Assembly: GCA_900317745.1 (NCBI GenBank)
Contig: ONHW01000016.1
Span: 1 to 64,000, forward strand
Origin: an uncultured Bacteroidales bacterium
GTDB taxonomy: Bacteria > Bacteroidota > Bacteroidia > Bacteroidales > Paludibacteraceae
Reading direction: 5' to 3'
DNA length: 64,000 nt
Position numbers and translations under genes: made by a program. How positions within the stretch are numbered: the first letter of the stretch is position 1; each line of letters starts with the position of its first letter. The notes under the pieces were generated by a model, which saw nothing but the letters and a program-made list of their open reading frames with translations, ran no database searches and was not told where the DNA came from. This document shows, piece by piece, positions 42,127 to 51,308 of the stretch.

Positions 42127-42925
42127 TCCGGCTCTGAAGGCTGTTATTACAGATGTATCGGAGGTGGCCGGGCATATATGGACTAAAGGCTGGGGCGAGC
42201 GTAACGGTGGAAATATCACCGTCAACATAACCGAGTTCGCCGATGCGTCCTGGCAGGTTATGCCTGCACTGGTTCCGGCTATTGCTATCGGTTGCACGCT
42301 GCCGCAACTCAAAGGCAAATATTTCTACGCCAAAGGCACGCAGAAACGCATGCGTGACTTGGCACGATTCCCCATGGCTAACGGCTCGATCATCCGTATC
42401 ACGGACGATTGTGCGCATTACGAGATCATTGCCGATCAGCCTGTCATGCCCACCAGCGAACTGCCGTCACACCTCATGGTGCAGAACTATCTGCTTGAGT
42501 CCGGCAGCCGCTACAAGGCTACGCTGCACACCCATCCTATCGAACTCGTAGCCATGAGCCACTCGCCCGAGTTCCTTGACGCCAAGCATATTACCCGTAC
42601 GCTGTGGTCAATGATTCCCGAGACGCTTGCGTTTGCTCCGCTCGGACTGGGCGTTGTGCCTTACGAGGTGCCCGGCTCGGTGCAGTTGGCGGAAGCAACG
42701 CTCAATCAGATTCATGATTACGATGTCGTGCTCTGGGAGAAACACGGCACTTTTGCTGTAGGGCAGGACATCATGGACGCTTTCGACCAGACCGATGTGC
42801 TCAACAAGGCGGCTACTATCTACCTGCGTGCCCGCTCCATGGGTTTCATCCCGCAGGGTATGTCCGACTGGCAGATGTCTGACATCCAGCGCATCTTTTC
42901 TTTACCCACTCAACGCCCCTGCTGA
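42107..42925 (+). CDS. rhaD: Rhamnulose-1-phosphate aldolase
   Basis: A 272-residue class II aldolase of the RhaD/FucA family that splits L-rhamnulose 1-phosphate into dihydroxyacetone phosphate and L-lactaldehyde. The N-terminal WTKGWGERNGGN motif is the phosphate-binding region, and the zinc ligands are in LHTHPIE with the later His in WEKHGTFA. Length is the usual one. It overlaps the porter gene by 20 bases and ends the rightward operon before a terminator. No lactaldehyde reductase gene follows in this window. Confidence 0.94.
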   Translation: MEILLTNPALKAVITDVSEVAGHIWTKGWGERNGGNITVNITEFADASWQVMPALVPAIAIGCTLPQLKGKYFYAKGTQKRMRDLARFPMANGSIIRITDDCAHYEIIADQPVMPTSELPSHLMVQNYLLESGSRYKATLHTHPIELVAMSHSPEFLDAKHITRTLWSMIPETLAFAPLGLGVVPYEVPGSVQLAEATLNQIHDYDVVLWEKHGTFAVGQDIMDAFDQTDVLNKAATIYLRARSMGFIPQGMSDWQMSDIQRIFSLPTQRPC

Positions 42926-43000
42926 ACATAAGTCATAGTCAAATTTTCGCCTTACCATAACGGGACCATCTCCCAATGAGAATCCAATAGGAAACATAGC

Positions 43001-43032
43001 AAAAAAAAGTGAGTATTTCTACCCACTTTTTT
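43001..43032. terminator. Bidirectional terminator between rhaD and the PorE-like gene
   Basis: The arms AAAAAAGTG (43003-43011) and CACTTTTTT (43024-43032) are extended by GTA/TAC around a TTTC loop. A-runs and T-runs on the two sides suit termination of both convergent operons. Confidence 0.88.
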
Positions 43033-43078
43033 GATTTTTAGAGTTAACTGCTATCCGATTACCGATTGCAAGCCTCTC

Positions 43079-45838
43079 TTACTTGATGAACTGCAGTTCG
43101 ACGCGGCGGTTCATTTGCTTGCCTTCGACTGTCTCGTTGTCGGAAATCGGGCGGGTTGCGCCGTAGCCTTTGGCAACGAGCAGTGCAGCGTCACAACCTT
43201 GCTTAATCAGGAAGGTGCGCACGGATTCAGCACGCTGGCGGGAGAGAACCATGTTCTTTTTGGGATCACCTGAAGAGTCGGTGTGACCGCTGATCTCAAC
43301 GCGCAGATTTTTAGCCTTGATGATCTCGGCAACACGCATAAGTTCGTTCTCCGACTGCGGCAACAACTCGTACTCGTTGACAGGGAAGAACAGGTTGTTG
43401 ACCTGCACAGCCATACCTTGCTCAATCATCTGTTTGTATGAAGTAAGTTGGATATTCTTCTCGATACTGATGAATGTCTTTTGCTCGCGCAGGTCAATGT
43501 TGTTTGACAGCGGGAAGTAACGCTCGTCGTCAATATAGTAACCATAATTTTTCCCAAGCGGCATAACGAGGTAGAATGTGCCGTCGTTCGGGTCTGTCTG
43601 CAACTGACCGATACTTTCGTGCGTGTCGAGGTCTTCCCAGCGAATGGTGACATCAGCGGTTTTTCCTGTTTCGTCACGCACGACACCTGATATGGTTGCT
43701 ACAGCATTTGGTCGCATGCTCCATGGCAACTCTAGCGTGTATAAGTCATCGCCATTGGAGTAGTAAGCTGTGCTGCCGTCGGTGCTGATCTTGTATCCCC
43801 ATTCCTGTCGCGGTGAATTGATTAGTGCTCCGAGGTTGACCGGTGTAGACCACTCCGTCCATGAGTCATCGCGCAGACGGGTAGTCTTGAATACATCCAA
43901 GTCGCCCAGATTGCTATGGCGGTCGGAACTGAAATACATGGTTCGCATATCTGGGTGCAGGAACGGCTTACGTTCCAGACCCGGAGTGTTGATAGTAGGA
44001 CCAAGATCAATAGGTTCGCCCCAGTTGCCGTTTTCATCCATGACGGAAACGAAAAGGTTAACGGATGTTCCTACTTCGTTCTCCACCTGCTTGAGCGCCG
44101 AGAAGAGCATAGCACGCCCGTCGCTACTGATCATAGCGTCACTCTGCCAAGTAGATATATTGATGTTATCCGGCAGTGTGACCGGGCGTGACCAACCTCC
44201 AGACGTCTTGGAAGTGGAGTAGAGCAAGCCGTTGCGGAAGAAGATCAACTGTGTACCGTCAGCTGAAACCGACTGCATAGCCTCGTTGGTCGCCGGCGTG
44301 TTGAGTTCTGATACAGGCGTAGCCTGCGTCCAACCGCGGGAACGTCGGGTGGACGTATAAATATCTTCGCTGTTGCCGGATGCCTTGTCGAATACAACTC
44401 GCACAAAGTATATCGTTTTGCCATCGGCGGTCATGACTGGCGAATATTCTTTCTGCGTGGTATTGATAGAATCAGAGAGAACTTCGGGAGTCAACTCCTT
44501 CTGCAAACCTTGTTCCAGCGCAGCTATCAATCCTTGGTAGTCTGGATCGTTGCCAAAGGCTTCCGCAAAAGGCCGTACCGTCTGCAAAGCCATCTCTGCG
44601 TCTTGACGGACAAGATAATTTGAAATGAGAGATAGCATCCACTCATACGCTACGCGATAAGGCGCAGCCAGTTTGATAAGTGCCTGCCATCCGTTGTCCG
44701 TGGTCATAACTGTGTTGTATTGCGATACAATCTTTTTGTCATGCGCAGCCAGTTCTGTGAATTGCGGATGCGGGTACTGGTCATGGAATTTGGTTATGTC
44801 GGAAACATTGCCTGTGCTGCAATAGATGACATGCAGCAGCATCCATGCCGAGTCCTTGATGTCCTGACTCGTTCCGTTCTGATAGGTCAATAGTGCAGCG
44901 GGTGCACTGTGCCTGTCGCGGGCAATCTTTAGGATAGCGTAATAGAGTTTGCGTTGCTCCATCTGATCTTTGCGTCCGGCGACTTTATTTTTGAGTGCCA
45001 CCCAATCTCCTTCGCGGATGTAAGAGGCGTATTTGTCTTCGGCTTGCAGAGCGAGTTGCCGGCGCGCGTAGGGACTTTCCGGATAGTTGCTGACATATTC
45101 AGCCAAGGCCTCTTCCGTGCCAACAGCCTGTGCTTTGCTCAGAGCCAGAGAATACACACTTTGCCGAGCCTGAGGTACCTCTTCGGCGTCGGGGTATTGG
45201 TCAATAAATGTATTGTATGCCAACAAGGTGTTTTTGCTCTGCGCGTCAGCGTATGCAAGAGCATTACGCCGGCGTACCGCCTCTTTTGCGTCTTGACCAT
45301 TCGGGTGCTGCTCAAGGAAAAACTCATACGATCCGATAGTGTTTCTGTCAGCAGCCTGCTCAAAGGCTATATGGCTCAAGTGCTCTTTCGCCTGACGTTG
45401 TAACGATGGCACGGCTCGAGGATAAGACTTGAGGAAATCGTTGTATGCTTCCTCGGTATCAATTACCTCGGCATCCTTGAGCGCAAGGGCACAAATCTCG
45501 TGAATGGTTGTGTTTAGCAGATCCTTGGTTAACCCTTTGGCAATGAGTTTATCTTGTGCATCCGGCTGAAGGCGGAGGAACTTGGCTTTGCAGTCGTTGA
45601 TATACTTGTATGCATTGGGTATATCTCTGCCGCTAAATTCTGCCAAAGAATAGAGTTTGGCAGCCGAATAGAGGTATGGCACATCTGCTGGATCTTTGGT
45701 TAAGCGCTTGTCAATATCCTTTTGTGCGGCTTCGTAGTTGCCCTTCAATACTTGTTTTAATATCGGATACTCATACTCCTGAGCTTGAAGCATGCACGCA
45801 AATAATAGTGCGATAATAGAAAGTGTAAAGTTCTTCAT
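43079..45838 (-). CDS. PorE-like protein: TPR, PD40 beta-propeller, carboxypeptidase-regulatory and OmpA domains
   Basis: A 919-residue exported protein (signal about residues 1-19). It begins with long TPR-like helices (about 20-450), then a PD40/WD40-type propeller (about 460-700) with repeated units such as SPVMTADGKTIYF and ADGTQLIFF. A short carboxypeptidase-regulatory-like domain follows (about 705-775), then an OmpA-C domain (about 800-919, SGHTDSSGDPKKN and MNRRVELQFIK). This order matches PorE, the wall-anchoring component linked to the type IX secretion system, though the TPR part is longer here. It is the last gene of an operon with parC. Non-T9SS proteins can share this order, so the assignment is tentative. 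Confidence 0.7.
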   Translation of the reverse strand: MKNFTLSIIALLFACMLQAQEYEYPILKQVLKGNYEAAQKDIDKRLTKDPADVPYLYSAAKLYSLAEFSGRDIPNAYKYINDCKAKFLRLQPDAQDKLIAKGLTKDLLNTTIHEICALALKDAEVIDTEEAYNDFLKSYPRAVPSLQRQAKEHLSHIAFEQAADRNTIGSYEFFLEQHPNGQDAKEAVRRRNALAYADAQSKNTLLAYNTFIDQYPDAEEVPQARQSVYSLALSKAQAVGTEEALAEYVSNYPESPYARRQLALQAEDKYASYIREGDWVALKNKVAGRKDQMEQRKLYYAILKIARDRHSAPAALLTYQNGTSQDIKDSAWMLLHVIYCSTGNVSDITKFHDQYPHPQFTELAAHDKKIVSQYNTVMTTDNGWQALIKLAAPYRVAYEWMLSLISNYLVRQDAEMALQTVRPFAEAFGNDPDYQGLIAALEQGLQKELTPEVLSDSINTTQKEYSPVMTADGKTIYFVRVVFDKASGNSEDIYTSTRRSRGWTQATPVSELNTPATNEAMQSVSADGTQLIFFRNGLLYSTSKTSGGWSRPVTLPDNINISTWQSDAMISSDGRAMLFSALKQVENEVGTSVNLFVSVMDENGNWGEPIDLGPTINTPGLERKPFLHPDMRTMYFSSDRHSNLGDLDVFKTTRLRDDSWTEWSTPVNLGALINSPRQEWGYKISTDGSTAYYSNGDDLYTLELPWSMRPNAVATISGVVRDETGKTADVTIRWEDLDTHESIGQLQTDPNDGTFYLVMPLGKNYGYYIDDERYFPLSNNIDLREQKTFISIEKNIQLTSYKQMIEQGMAVQVNNLFFPVNEYELLPQSENELMRVAEIIKAKNLRVEISGHTDSSGDPKKNMVLSRQRAESVRTFLIKQGCDAALLVAKGYGATRPISDNETVEGKQMNRRVELQFIK

Positions 45839-45870
45839 AAGTGCAATGGTTTTACGGGTTATTTGCGTTA

Positions 45871-46842
45871 TTAGAAATTATCGTCCCAGAAAATCTTCTT
45901 AAGGAATCGACACAGGTAATTTTGCCAGTTCTGCCATGTATGTCCGCCTGTACTTTCGTAATAGGTGTACTCAAAATGATTGGTATCCAGCCACAGCCGA
46001 TAATCTTGCATCTGAGCGTAGAGAAAGTCGTCACACCCCATACCAATCCAGTACATGGGCGGTGCGGAAGCCATGTGACGCATTTCTTCCATCCAGTTGC
46101 TGTAGGCAGGCGACTTATATTCAATCTGATAGTCGAATCCTGTGGTGTGGTACTGCGAGTCGTATTCGGGAGATACCTCCTCGTTGCCTTGCTGCGGAAT
46201 AATTACAGCCGAGAATAAGCCGATGTAAGCAAACTGATCGCGCAGATAATGGGCTACATGCATGGTGTGGAATCCGCCCATCGATAATCCTGCAATTGCC
46301 TTGTGTGCTGGATCGGTTGCGATGGAGTAGCGAGATTCGGCAGCATCCATAAACTCGCGGAAATGCTCCTCCCAGTAGCCGGACATCTCATAACTTTTCT
46401 CCTGATCATCGGTGAGCTTTCGCCAATGTGCACTGCCCTTGGATGTGTCAAACTTCTCACCGGCAGGTGTGACATTGGGTGCTTCCATCAACTGATAGCG
46501 CTCATCGGGAGGTATACTGCCCAGAAAATTGTCGGGCATAATTATTACCATCTCCTTGACTTGCCCTGCCAGTAATAGCATATTCATCAGCCGCAGCAGG
46601 TCGCCTTGTACTGTCCAATCATCTTCCGAACCGTACATGCCATGTTGCAGATACAGAATGGGGAAGACTATCTTGCTTGAATTCACACGTTCAGCATATT
46701 TGTATGGCAGATATATCCGGCAAGGTACACCAAGCAGCGTGTCGCGTTCAATCGTGCCGACGCTGACGGATGCGTAAGCCGTGTAACCTGACGAAATGCA
46801 GAACAGGGCTATCAGGGATAGCAGGAGAGAGGTGCGTTTCAT
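45871..46842 (-). CDS. Secreted CE1-like esterase
   Basis: A 323-residue secreted protein (signal about residues 1-24) of the putative esterase D/CE1 family. The nucleophile Ser is in GLSMGGFH, and the catalytic His is in ESTGGHTWQNW near the C-terminus; an Asp in GMGCDDFLY is the likely acid. Related enzymes act as feruloyl or acetyl-xylan esterases or as acyltransferases, so it may remove acyl groups from plant or microbial glycans. It starts five bases after the parC stop, an odd partner for a topoisomerase. No tag of the type seen in the glycan locus is present. Confidence 0.82.
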   Translation of the reverse strand: MKRTSLLLSLIALFCISSGYTAYASVSVGTIERDTLLGVPCRIYLPYKYAERVNSSKIVFPILYLQHGMYGSEDDWTVQGDLLRLMNMLLLAGQVKEMVIIMPDNFLGSIPPDERYQLMEAPNVTPAGEKFDTSKGSAHWRKLTDDQEKSYEMSGYWEEHFREFMDAAESRYSIATDPAHKAIAGLSMGGFHTMHVAHYLRDQFAYIGLFSAVIIPQQGNEEVSPEYDSQYHTTGFDYQIEYKSPAYSNWMEEMRHMASAPPMYWIGMGCDDFLYAQMQDYRLWLDTNHFEYTYYESTGGHTWQNWQNYLCRFLKKIFWDDNF

Positions 46843-46847
46843 ACTAA

Positions 46848-49493
46848 TTACAAATCAAGTGACAGTTGAACATCCGATTCGCCGTTCGTTATGGTAAACG
46901 GGATGCTTGAGGGAGAGTCGTCAGCAGCGTCCTTTGCACCAGCAGATGGTGCATCCGTGGCACCCGGCGTGCTCACCTCCGGCTGATCCGGTGTGTCAGG
47001 TGTTTCCGGCTCAGGTTCGGGCTCCGGTGGCTCGGGAGTGATGTCAATGATGTTGGCAATGTCGTAGTTGCTTAGACGTTTGCCGCGTGCCTTTGCCGAC
47101 TTGACATCGATAAAGTCCGCCATTATTACATCCTGTGCGGGACGGTTGGCATCGGTGAACTGCAATTGGAACGCTGCCTCTTCGCGGTCGGAAAGAATGA
47201 TTATTTTGTGCCCTTGAGCCTCGCCCAGTAAGGACTGAGGTTTGGCTAATGCATCCGACAGGGTAAAACGTTTGCCGTAATAGAATTGCAACTCATCATT
47301 CCACATTGCCAATGACCAGACCTTATCCGGTTGCCACTTCTCGATGCGCAGGATATTGTTGTCGAAGTGCGCTGTGGGATCGAAGTTGTTGAGGTAATAG
47401 TTGCCTTCGGTAGTGATAACAAGTATGCGGTCGTCATCATCGAACTCGCCGAGGTAAGTGCCTTGCTCGTCGTAATTGACACGCAGCACATCGGCATCGA
47501 ACCACACTTTGCGTCCGCCCAGTGTAGAGTGACCTTTCTGCTTGAGGGTGATTGATTTGACTTCGAACTTGGTCAGCACGTTACCCATTGCTCCACGGTT
47601 CTTGACAGCCAACTCTGACAGATCCTTGAGCACTTCCACTTTCTTGAGGTGCAGTTGCGGCTTCAGGGCTACGCGGATAATCTCTGCTTCGCCGTTGGGG
47701 TTAGCGGTGAAATACACAACTTTCGACCCCGGTTTGCCTTGCGTAAGATCGTACTCCTTGTCACGCGCCACGCCTGTTACGTGGAAACGCTTCATGTAGT
47801 ATATTCCGCCTTTGCCATCGCGGTACACTACGTTGTAGATGGTGCGGACGTCGTCTTTCTTGAAGATGGCGATGTGCAGAATATCCGTACCGATGAACAA
47901 CTTTTCCGCCACGCGCATGATCTTGTATTTGCCATCGCGGTGGAAGACGATGATATCGTCGATATCCGAACAATTGAACAGGAACTCGTCTTTCTTCAAG
48001 CCTGTGCCCACAAAACCGTCAGCGTAGTTGATGTACAACTTCTCGTTGGCCTCAACAACGGTCTTAACATTGATATTGGCAAAGTTGCGAACCTCGGTCT
48101 TGCGCGGATAGCGGCTGCCGTACTTCTGCTTGAGCATCTCAAACCATGCAATCGTATATTCGGTCAGATGGTTGAGGTCGTGTATGGTTGCCTTGATCTT
48201 TTTCTCCAGATCCTTCATCAGTTCGTCAGCCTTCTTGGTATCGAACTTGGTGATGCGGATCATGCGGATATCAAACAGGCGTTCAATATCTTCGGTGCGC
48301 ACTTCGCGAATCAGTTTCGCCTTGAACGGCTCCAAAGCACCGTCCACAAACTGAATCAGTTTTTCTTTGCTTGACGCTTGCTCGTAGCCTTGCTCCTTGT
48401 AGATGCGGTTCTCGATGAAGATCTTCTCCAGCGAGGTATAGAAATACTGCTCTTCCAGTTCTGCTTTCTGGATCTCCAACTCCTGGCGCAGCAGGTCTTT
48501 GGTGTTGTCCGTAGAAAGTTTGAGCAGGGTAGATACGTTGGTGAAGATTGGCTTTTTGTCCTGAATGACGCAGCAGTTAGGCGAGATGGACACCTCGCAA
48601 TCGGTGAACGCATAGAGCGCATCGATCGTCTTGTCGGACGATGCACCCGGAGCGAGTTGTACAACTATCTTGGCTTCTTCAGCGGTGAAATCATCAACTT
48701 TCTTGATCTTTATCTTTCCGCGCTCCTGCGCTTTCAGGATCGTGTCAATGATTTTCGACGTCGTTGTTCCGTATGGTACCTGACTGATGATCAGTGTCCT
48801 GTTGTCGTCCGCCTTGCTGATGTGCGAACGAATCTTGATAACACCGCCACGCTCCCCGTCGTTATAACGGCTGACATCCACTTCTCCGCCTGTGGGGAAG
48901 TCAGGGTACAAGGTAAATTCTTCACCGCGCAGATAGGCGAGTGAGGCATCGCACAGTTCTACGAAGTTGTGTGGCAGAATCTTCGAATTCAGACCGACAG
49001 CAATACCTTCCACACCTTGTGCCAGCAGCAGCGGGAACTTGACAGGCAGGTGTACGGGTTCCTTCTTCCTGCCATCGTAGGAAGCCATCCAGTGCGTTGT
49101 CTTGGGGTTGAAGACCGTCTCAAGTGCGAACTTTGACAAGCGCGCCTCGATGTAACGCGGAGCGGCTGCACCGTCACCTGTGAGGATGTTACCCCAGTTT
49201 CCCTGACAGTCAATCAGCAAATCTTTCTGCCCGAGTTGTACCAAAGCATCGCCGATAGATGCATCACCGTGAGGGTGATATTGCATCGTTTGGCCGACAA
49301 TGTTCGCTACCTTGTTGTACTTGCCGTCATCCACTGCTTTCATCGCATGCAGGATACGGCGCTGAACGGGCTTCAAACCGTCCTCTATCGCAGGAACGGC
49401 TCGCTCAAGAATGACATACGAAGCATAGTCCAGAAACCAGTCCTGGTACATGCCTGTCAGATGATATTTGATTGCGTCGCTGAAGTCAGCCAT
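46848..49493 (-). CDS. parC: DNA topoisomerase IV subunit A
   Basis: An 881-residue type IIA topoisomerase subunit that decatenates chromosomes. The catalytic tyrosine is Y114 in AAPRYIEARL, and the quinolone-region segment HPHGDASIGDALV (about residues 73-85) is present. The C-terminal domain lacks a GyrA-box, which favours ParC over GyrA; the overall form is the Bacteroidetes ParC type. The last 65 or so residues are a Pro/Glu/Asp-rich low-complexity tail with repeated Glu-Pro pairs. No parE gene is in the window. It follows the 55-residue membrane protein by six bases and precedes the esterase by five. Confidence 0.93.
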   Translation of the reverse strand: MADFSDAIKYHLTGMYQDWFLDYASYVILERAVPAIEDGLKPVQRRILHAMKAVDDGKYNKVANIVGQTMQYHPHGDASIGDALVQLGQKDLLIDCQGNWGNILTGDGAAAPRYIEARLSKFALETVFNPKTTHWMASYDGRKKEPVHLPVKFPLLLAQGVEGIAVGLNSKILPHNFVELCDASLAYLRGEEFTLYPDFPTGGEVDVSRYNDGERGGVIKIRSHISKADDNRTLIISQVPYGTTTSKIIDTILKAQERGKIKIKKVDDFTAEEAKIVVQLAPGASSDKTIDALYAFTDCEVSISPNCCVIQDKKPIFTNVSTLLKLSTDNTKDLLRQELEIQKAELEEQYFYTSLEKIFIENRIYKEQGYEQASSKEKLIQFVDGALEPFKAKLIREVRTEDIERLFDIRMIRITKFDTKKADELMKDLEKKIKATIHDLNHLTEYTIAWFEMLKQKYGSRYPRKTEVRNFANINVKTVVEANEKLYINYADGFVGTGLKKDEFLFNCSDIDDIIVFHRDGKYKIMRVAEKLFIGTDILHIAIFKKDDVRTIYNVVYRDGKGGIYYMKRFHVTGVARDKEYDLTQGKPGSKVVYFTANPNGEAEIIRVALKPQLHLKKVEVLKDLSELAVKNRGAMGNVLTKFEVKSITLKQKGHSTLGGRKVWFDADVLRVNYDEQGTYLGEFDDDDRILVITTEGNYYLNNFDPTAHFDNNILRIEKWQPDKVWSLAMWNDELQFYYGKRFTLSDALAKPQSLLGEAQGHKIIILSDREEAAFQLQFTDANRPAQDVIMADFIDVKSAKARGKRLSNYDIANIIDITPEPPEPEPEPETPDTPDQPEVSTPGATDAPSAGAKDAADDSPSSIPFTITNGESDVQLSLDL

Positions 49494-49499
49494 GAAGTA

Positions 49500-49667
49500 T
49501 TAGTCGAGGCGTTTGTTGAAGATAATGTAAGCCAGTATACCAACAAACTCCAGAACGAGACTGCTGACGAGCAGTTCGTTGATGGGTTTACTGAAATAGT
49601 ACACACACAGGCAAACAACTCCGCAAAGGAAGATAATCAATCCGAGATTTTTAAGTAATGAATTCAT
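49500..49667 (-). CDS. Small membrane protein of two helices, first gene of the parC operon
   Basis: A 55-residue protein beginning MNSLLKNLGLIIFLCG and ending YIIFNKRLD. It has two hydrophobic stretches (about residues 7-24 and 30-49) separated by a short polar turn, so it is probably an inner-membrane hairpin. Its ATG is 43 bases after the -7 element at 49717-49710, and its stop lies six bases before the parC start, so it is the promoter-proximal gene. Function unknown; similar small proteins are common in Bacteroidetes. Confidence 0.72.
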   Translation of the reverse strand: MNSLLKNLGLIIFLCGVVCLCVYYFSKPINELLVSSLVLEFVGILAYIIFNKRLD

Positions 49668-49709
49668 ATATTTATAGATTTAAGAATTTCCAAAAATTCG
49701 ATTTGCGTG

Positions 49710-49741
49710 CAAAGTTACAAAAAAAAAATGACATTTGCAAA
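49710..49741 (-). promoter_or_regulatory. Promoter of the small membrane protein-parC-esterase-PorE-like operon
   Basis: On the minus strand TTTG (49741-49738), a 20-base spacer, then TAACTTTG (49717-49710). Confidence 0.82.
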
Positions 49742-49793
49742 TAAAAATTAGCCAAATTGCAAAATTTGTCACATCCGTAGTGCCAAATGGCAA

Positions 49794-50876
49794 TTATATA
49801 GCCCTGAATTTGCCTCCCGGAAATGATTTTACACGTTTTTTCATTTCCAATGTCATAAGGTGAGTAATGATTTCCGAGTAGGGTATATCCGTCTCCTCGG
49901 CAATGTCGTTGACGAGCAGTCCGTCTTCCGCCTCACGCAAGAGGTGCAGGAGCATTTTTTCGTTGTCGTTGAGGTCGCTTTCGTCTTCTGCTTCCAATCC
50001 TTGCAATGTGGTTTGCACCGGATGTTGCGCTGTGGTCCACATCATTGCCTCAATCAGGTCCTCGGGCTTTTGCAGCAGCGTTGCTTTCTGGTCGCGTATC
50101 AGTTCGTTGCACCCGGCAGAGCAGTCATCGCTCACCCGTCCGGGTACGGCAAACACGGGACGATTGTAGTCAAATGCCATCGAAGCCGTGATGAGCGAGC
50201 CGCCGCGAGCACGGGATTCGACTACTATGGTGCAGTCCGATAAGCCGGCAATGATCCGGTTGCGCGCTACAAAATGATTACGCTCAGGCGTATTGCCGGA
50301 CATGTACTCCGTTATGATACCGCCGTTCTCCAAGGCGCGGATGGCGTCCGGGCGATGGTAGGCCGGATAAATCCTGTCCAAACCGTGCGCGGGGATAATC
50401 AGGGTAGGAATACCTGCTTCAATTGCTGCGCGGTGCGCTGCGATATCAATCCCGTAAGCCAAACCGGACACAATGGTTAACTTGGACAACTGATCCGCTA
50501 ACCGGAGGACAATCTCCCGCGTGGTTATTTTGCCGAGTTCGGAGGCTTGCCGAGTGCCTACTATTGATACGAAATGTCCGTCGGTGAGGTTGATGTTTCC
50601 CTTGGCGTAAAGCAACACCGGTGCATCCGGGCATTGTGCCAACCGTTGCGGATAATCGCTGTCGTGAAGGTAATAGGTGGCAATATGGTGTTTGTCAACA
50701 AATTCCAATTCCTGTTGTGCCCGTTGCCAGGCAGCACTCTTACCCGGCAGGCTGATTCTCTCCCACGCCTCTTCCGGGTTGGGATAACGCTGTAATACTT
50801 CGCGTGCCAAACGCAGTCGGCCTTCGTACAGACCGGTTATGGCAATCACATAAGGTAACTTGTCAAACGAAATCAT
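49794..50876 (-). CDS. dprA: DNA-processing protein DprA
   Basis: A 360-residue Rossmann-fold protein that binds single-stranded DNA and loads RecA during natural transformation. The signature motifs are present: IVGTRQASELGK, SGLAYGIDIAAH and IIPAHGLDRIYP, then the GGSLITA segment. The C-terminal winged-helix domain (about residues 300-360) is retained. It overlaps the VanZ-like gene by four bases and is last in the operon with upp. Intact. Confidence 0.95.
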   Translation of the reverse strand: MISFDKLPYVIAITGLYEGRLRLAREVLQRYPNPEEAWERISLPGKSAAWQRAQQELEFVDKHHIATYYLHDSDYPQRLAQCPDAPVLLYAKGNINLTDGHFVSIVGTRQASELGKITTREIVLRLADQLSKLTIVSGLAYGIDIAAHRAAIEAGIPTLIIPAHGLDRIYPAYHRPDAIRALENGGIITEYMSGNTPERNHFVARNRIIAGLSDCTIVVESRARGGSLITASMAFDYNRPVFAVPGRVSDDCSAGCNELIRDQKATLLQKPEDLIEAMMWTTAQHPVQTTLQGLEAEDESDLNDNEKMLLHLLREAEDGLLVNDIAEETDIPYSEIITHLMTLEMKKRVKSFPGGKFRAI

Positions 50877-51298
50877 TGTGCAGAGGTCGGAAGGTTTGTC
50901 TTGTGAATAAAATAGTATGAGGCGAACAGTCCTACACCGACTATCGTTCCGATGGCGTCTGCCACCCAGTCAAGCCATTCGCACCTGCGCGGTGGAAAAT
51001 AGTATTGTGCCCACTCCATCATGCCTCCGTATATCAGAGGCAGCAACAATGCTATTGCAAACAGTGCTGTTGCGCTCAATCGTGCACGATAACCATCAAA
51101 GGAAAGACACAAAGCCAGAACCATGTAAGCCAGCATGTGTCCCCATTTGTCAGCTAAAGGTATGTCCTCCATCACGGTAAAAGGCACTTGCTTGATCAGG
51201 CTCAGGTACGTTATGCCTATCAGCACAAGCAGCGATGGCAGGTAGTGCCACCGCCGCCTATGCGTACAGGACGTATTAAAACGAGGCATCAATGCCAT
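50873..51298 (-). CDS. VanZ-like membrane protein
   Basis: A 141-residue inner-membrane protein with about four helices. The VanZ-family motif is DKWGHMLAYMVLALCL (about residues 49-64), and the late DWVADAIGT matches the conserved Asp-containing helix start. I take the start at 51298, just after the upp stop; ATG 51289 is the alternative and an in-frame extension inside upp is rejected. It overlaps dprA by ATGA. Role unknown in Bacteroidetes; a VanZ homologue in enterococci gives low teicoplanin resistance. Confidence 0.82.
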   Translation of the reverse strand: MALMPRFNTSCTHRRRWHYLPSLLVLIGITYLSLIKQVPFTVMEDIPLADKWGHMLAYMVLALCLSFDGYRARLSATALFAIALLLPLIYGGMMEWAQYYFPPRRCEWLDWVADAIGTIVGVGLFASYYFIHKTNLPTSAQ

Positions 51299-51308
51299 AT
51301 ACGATGTA

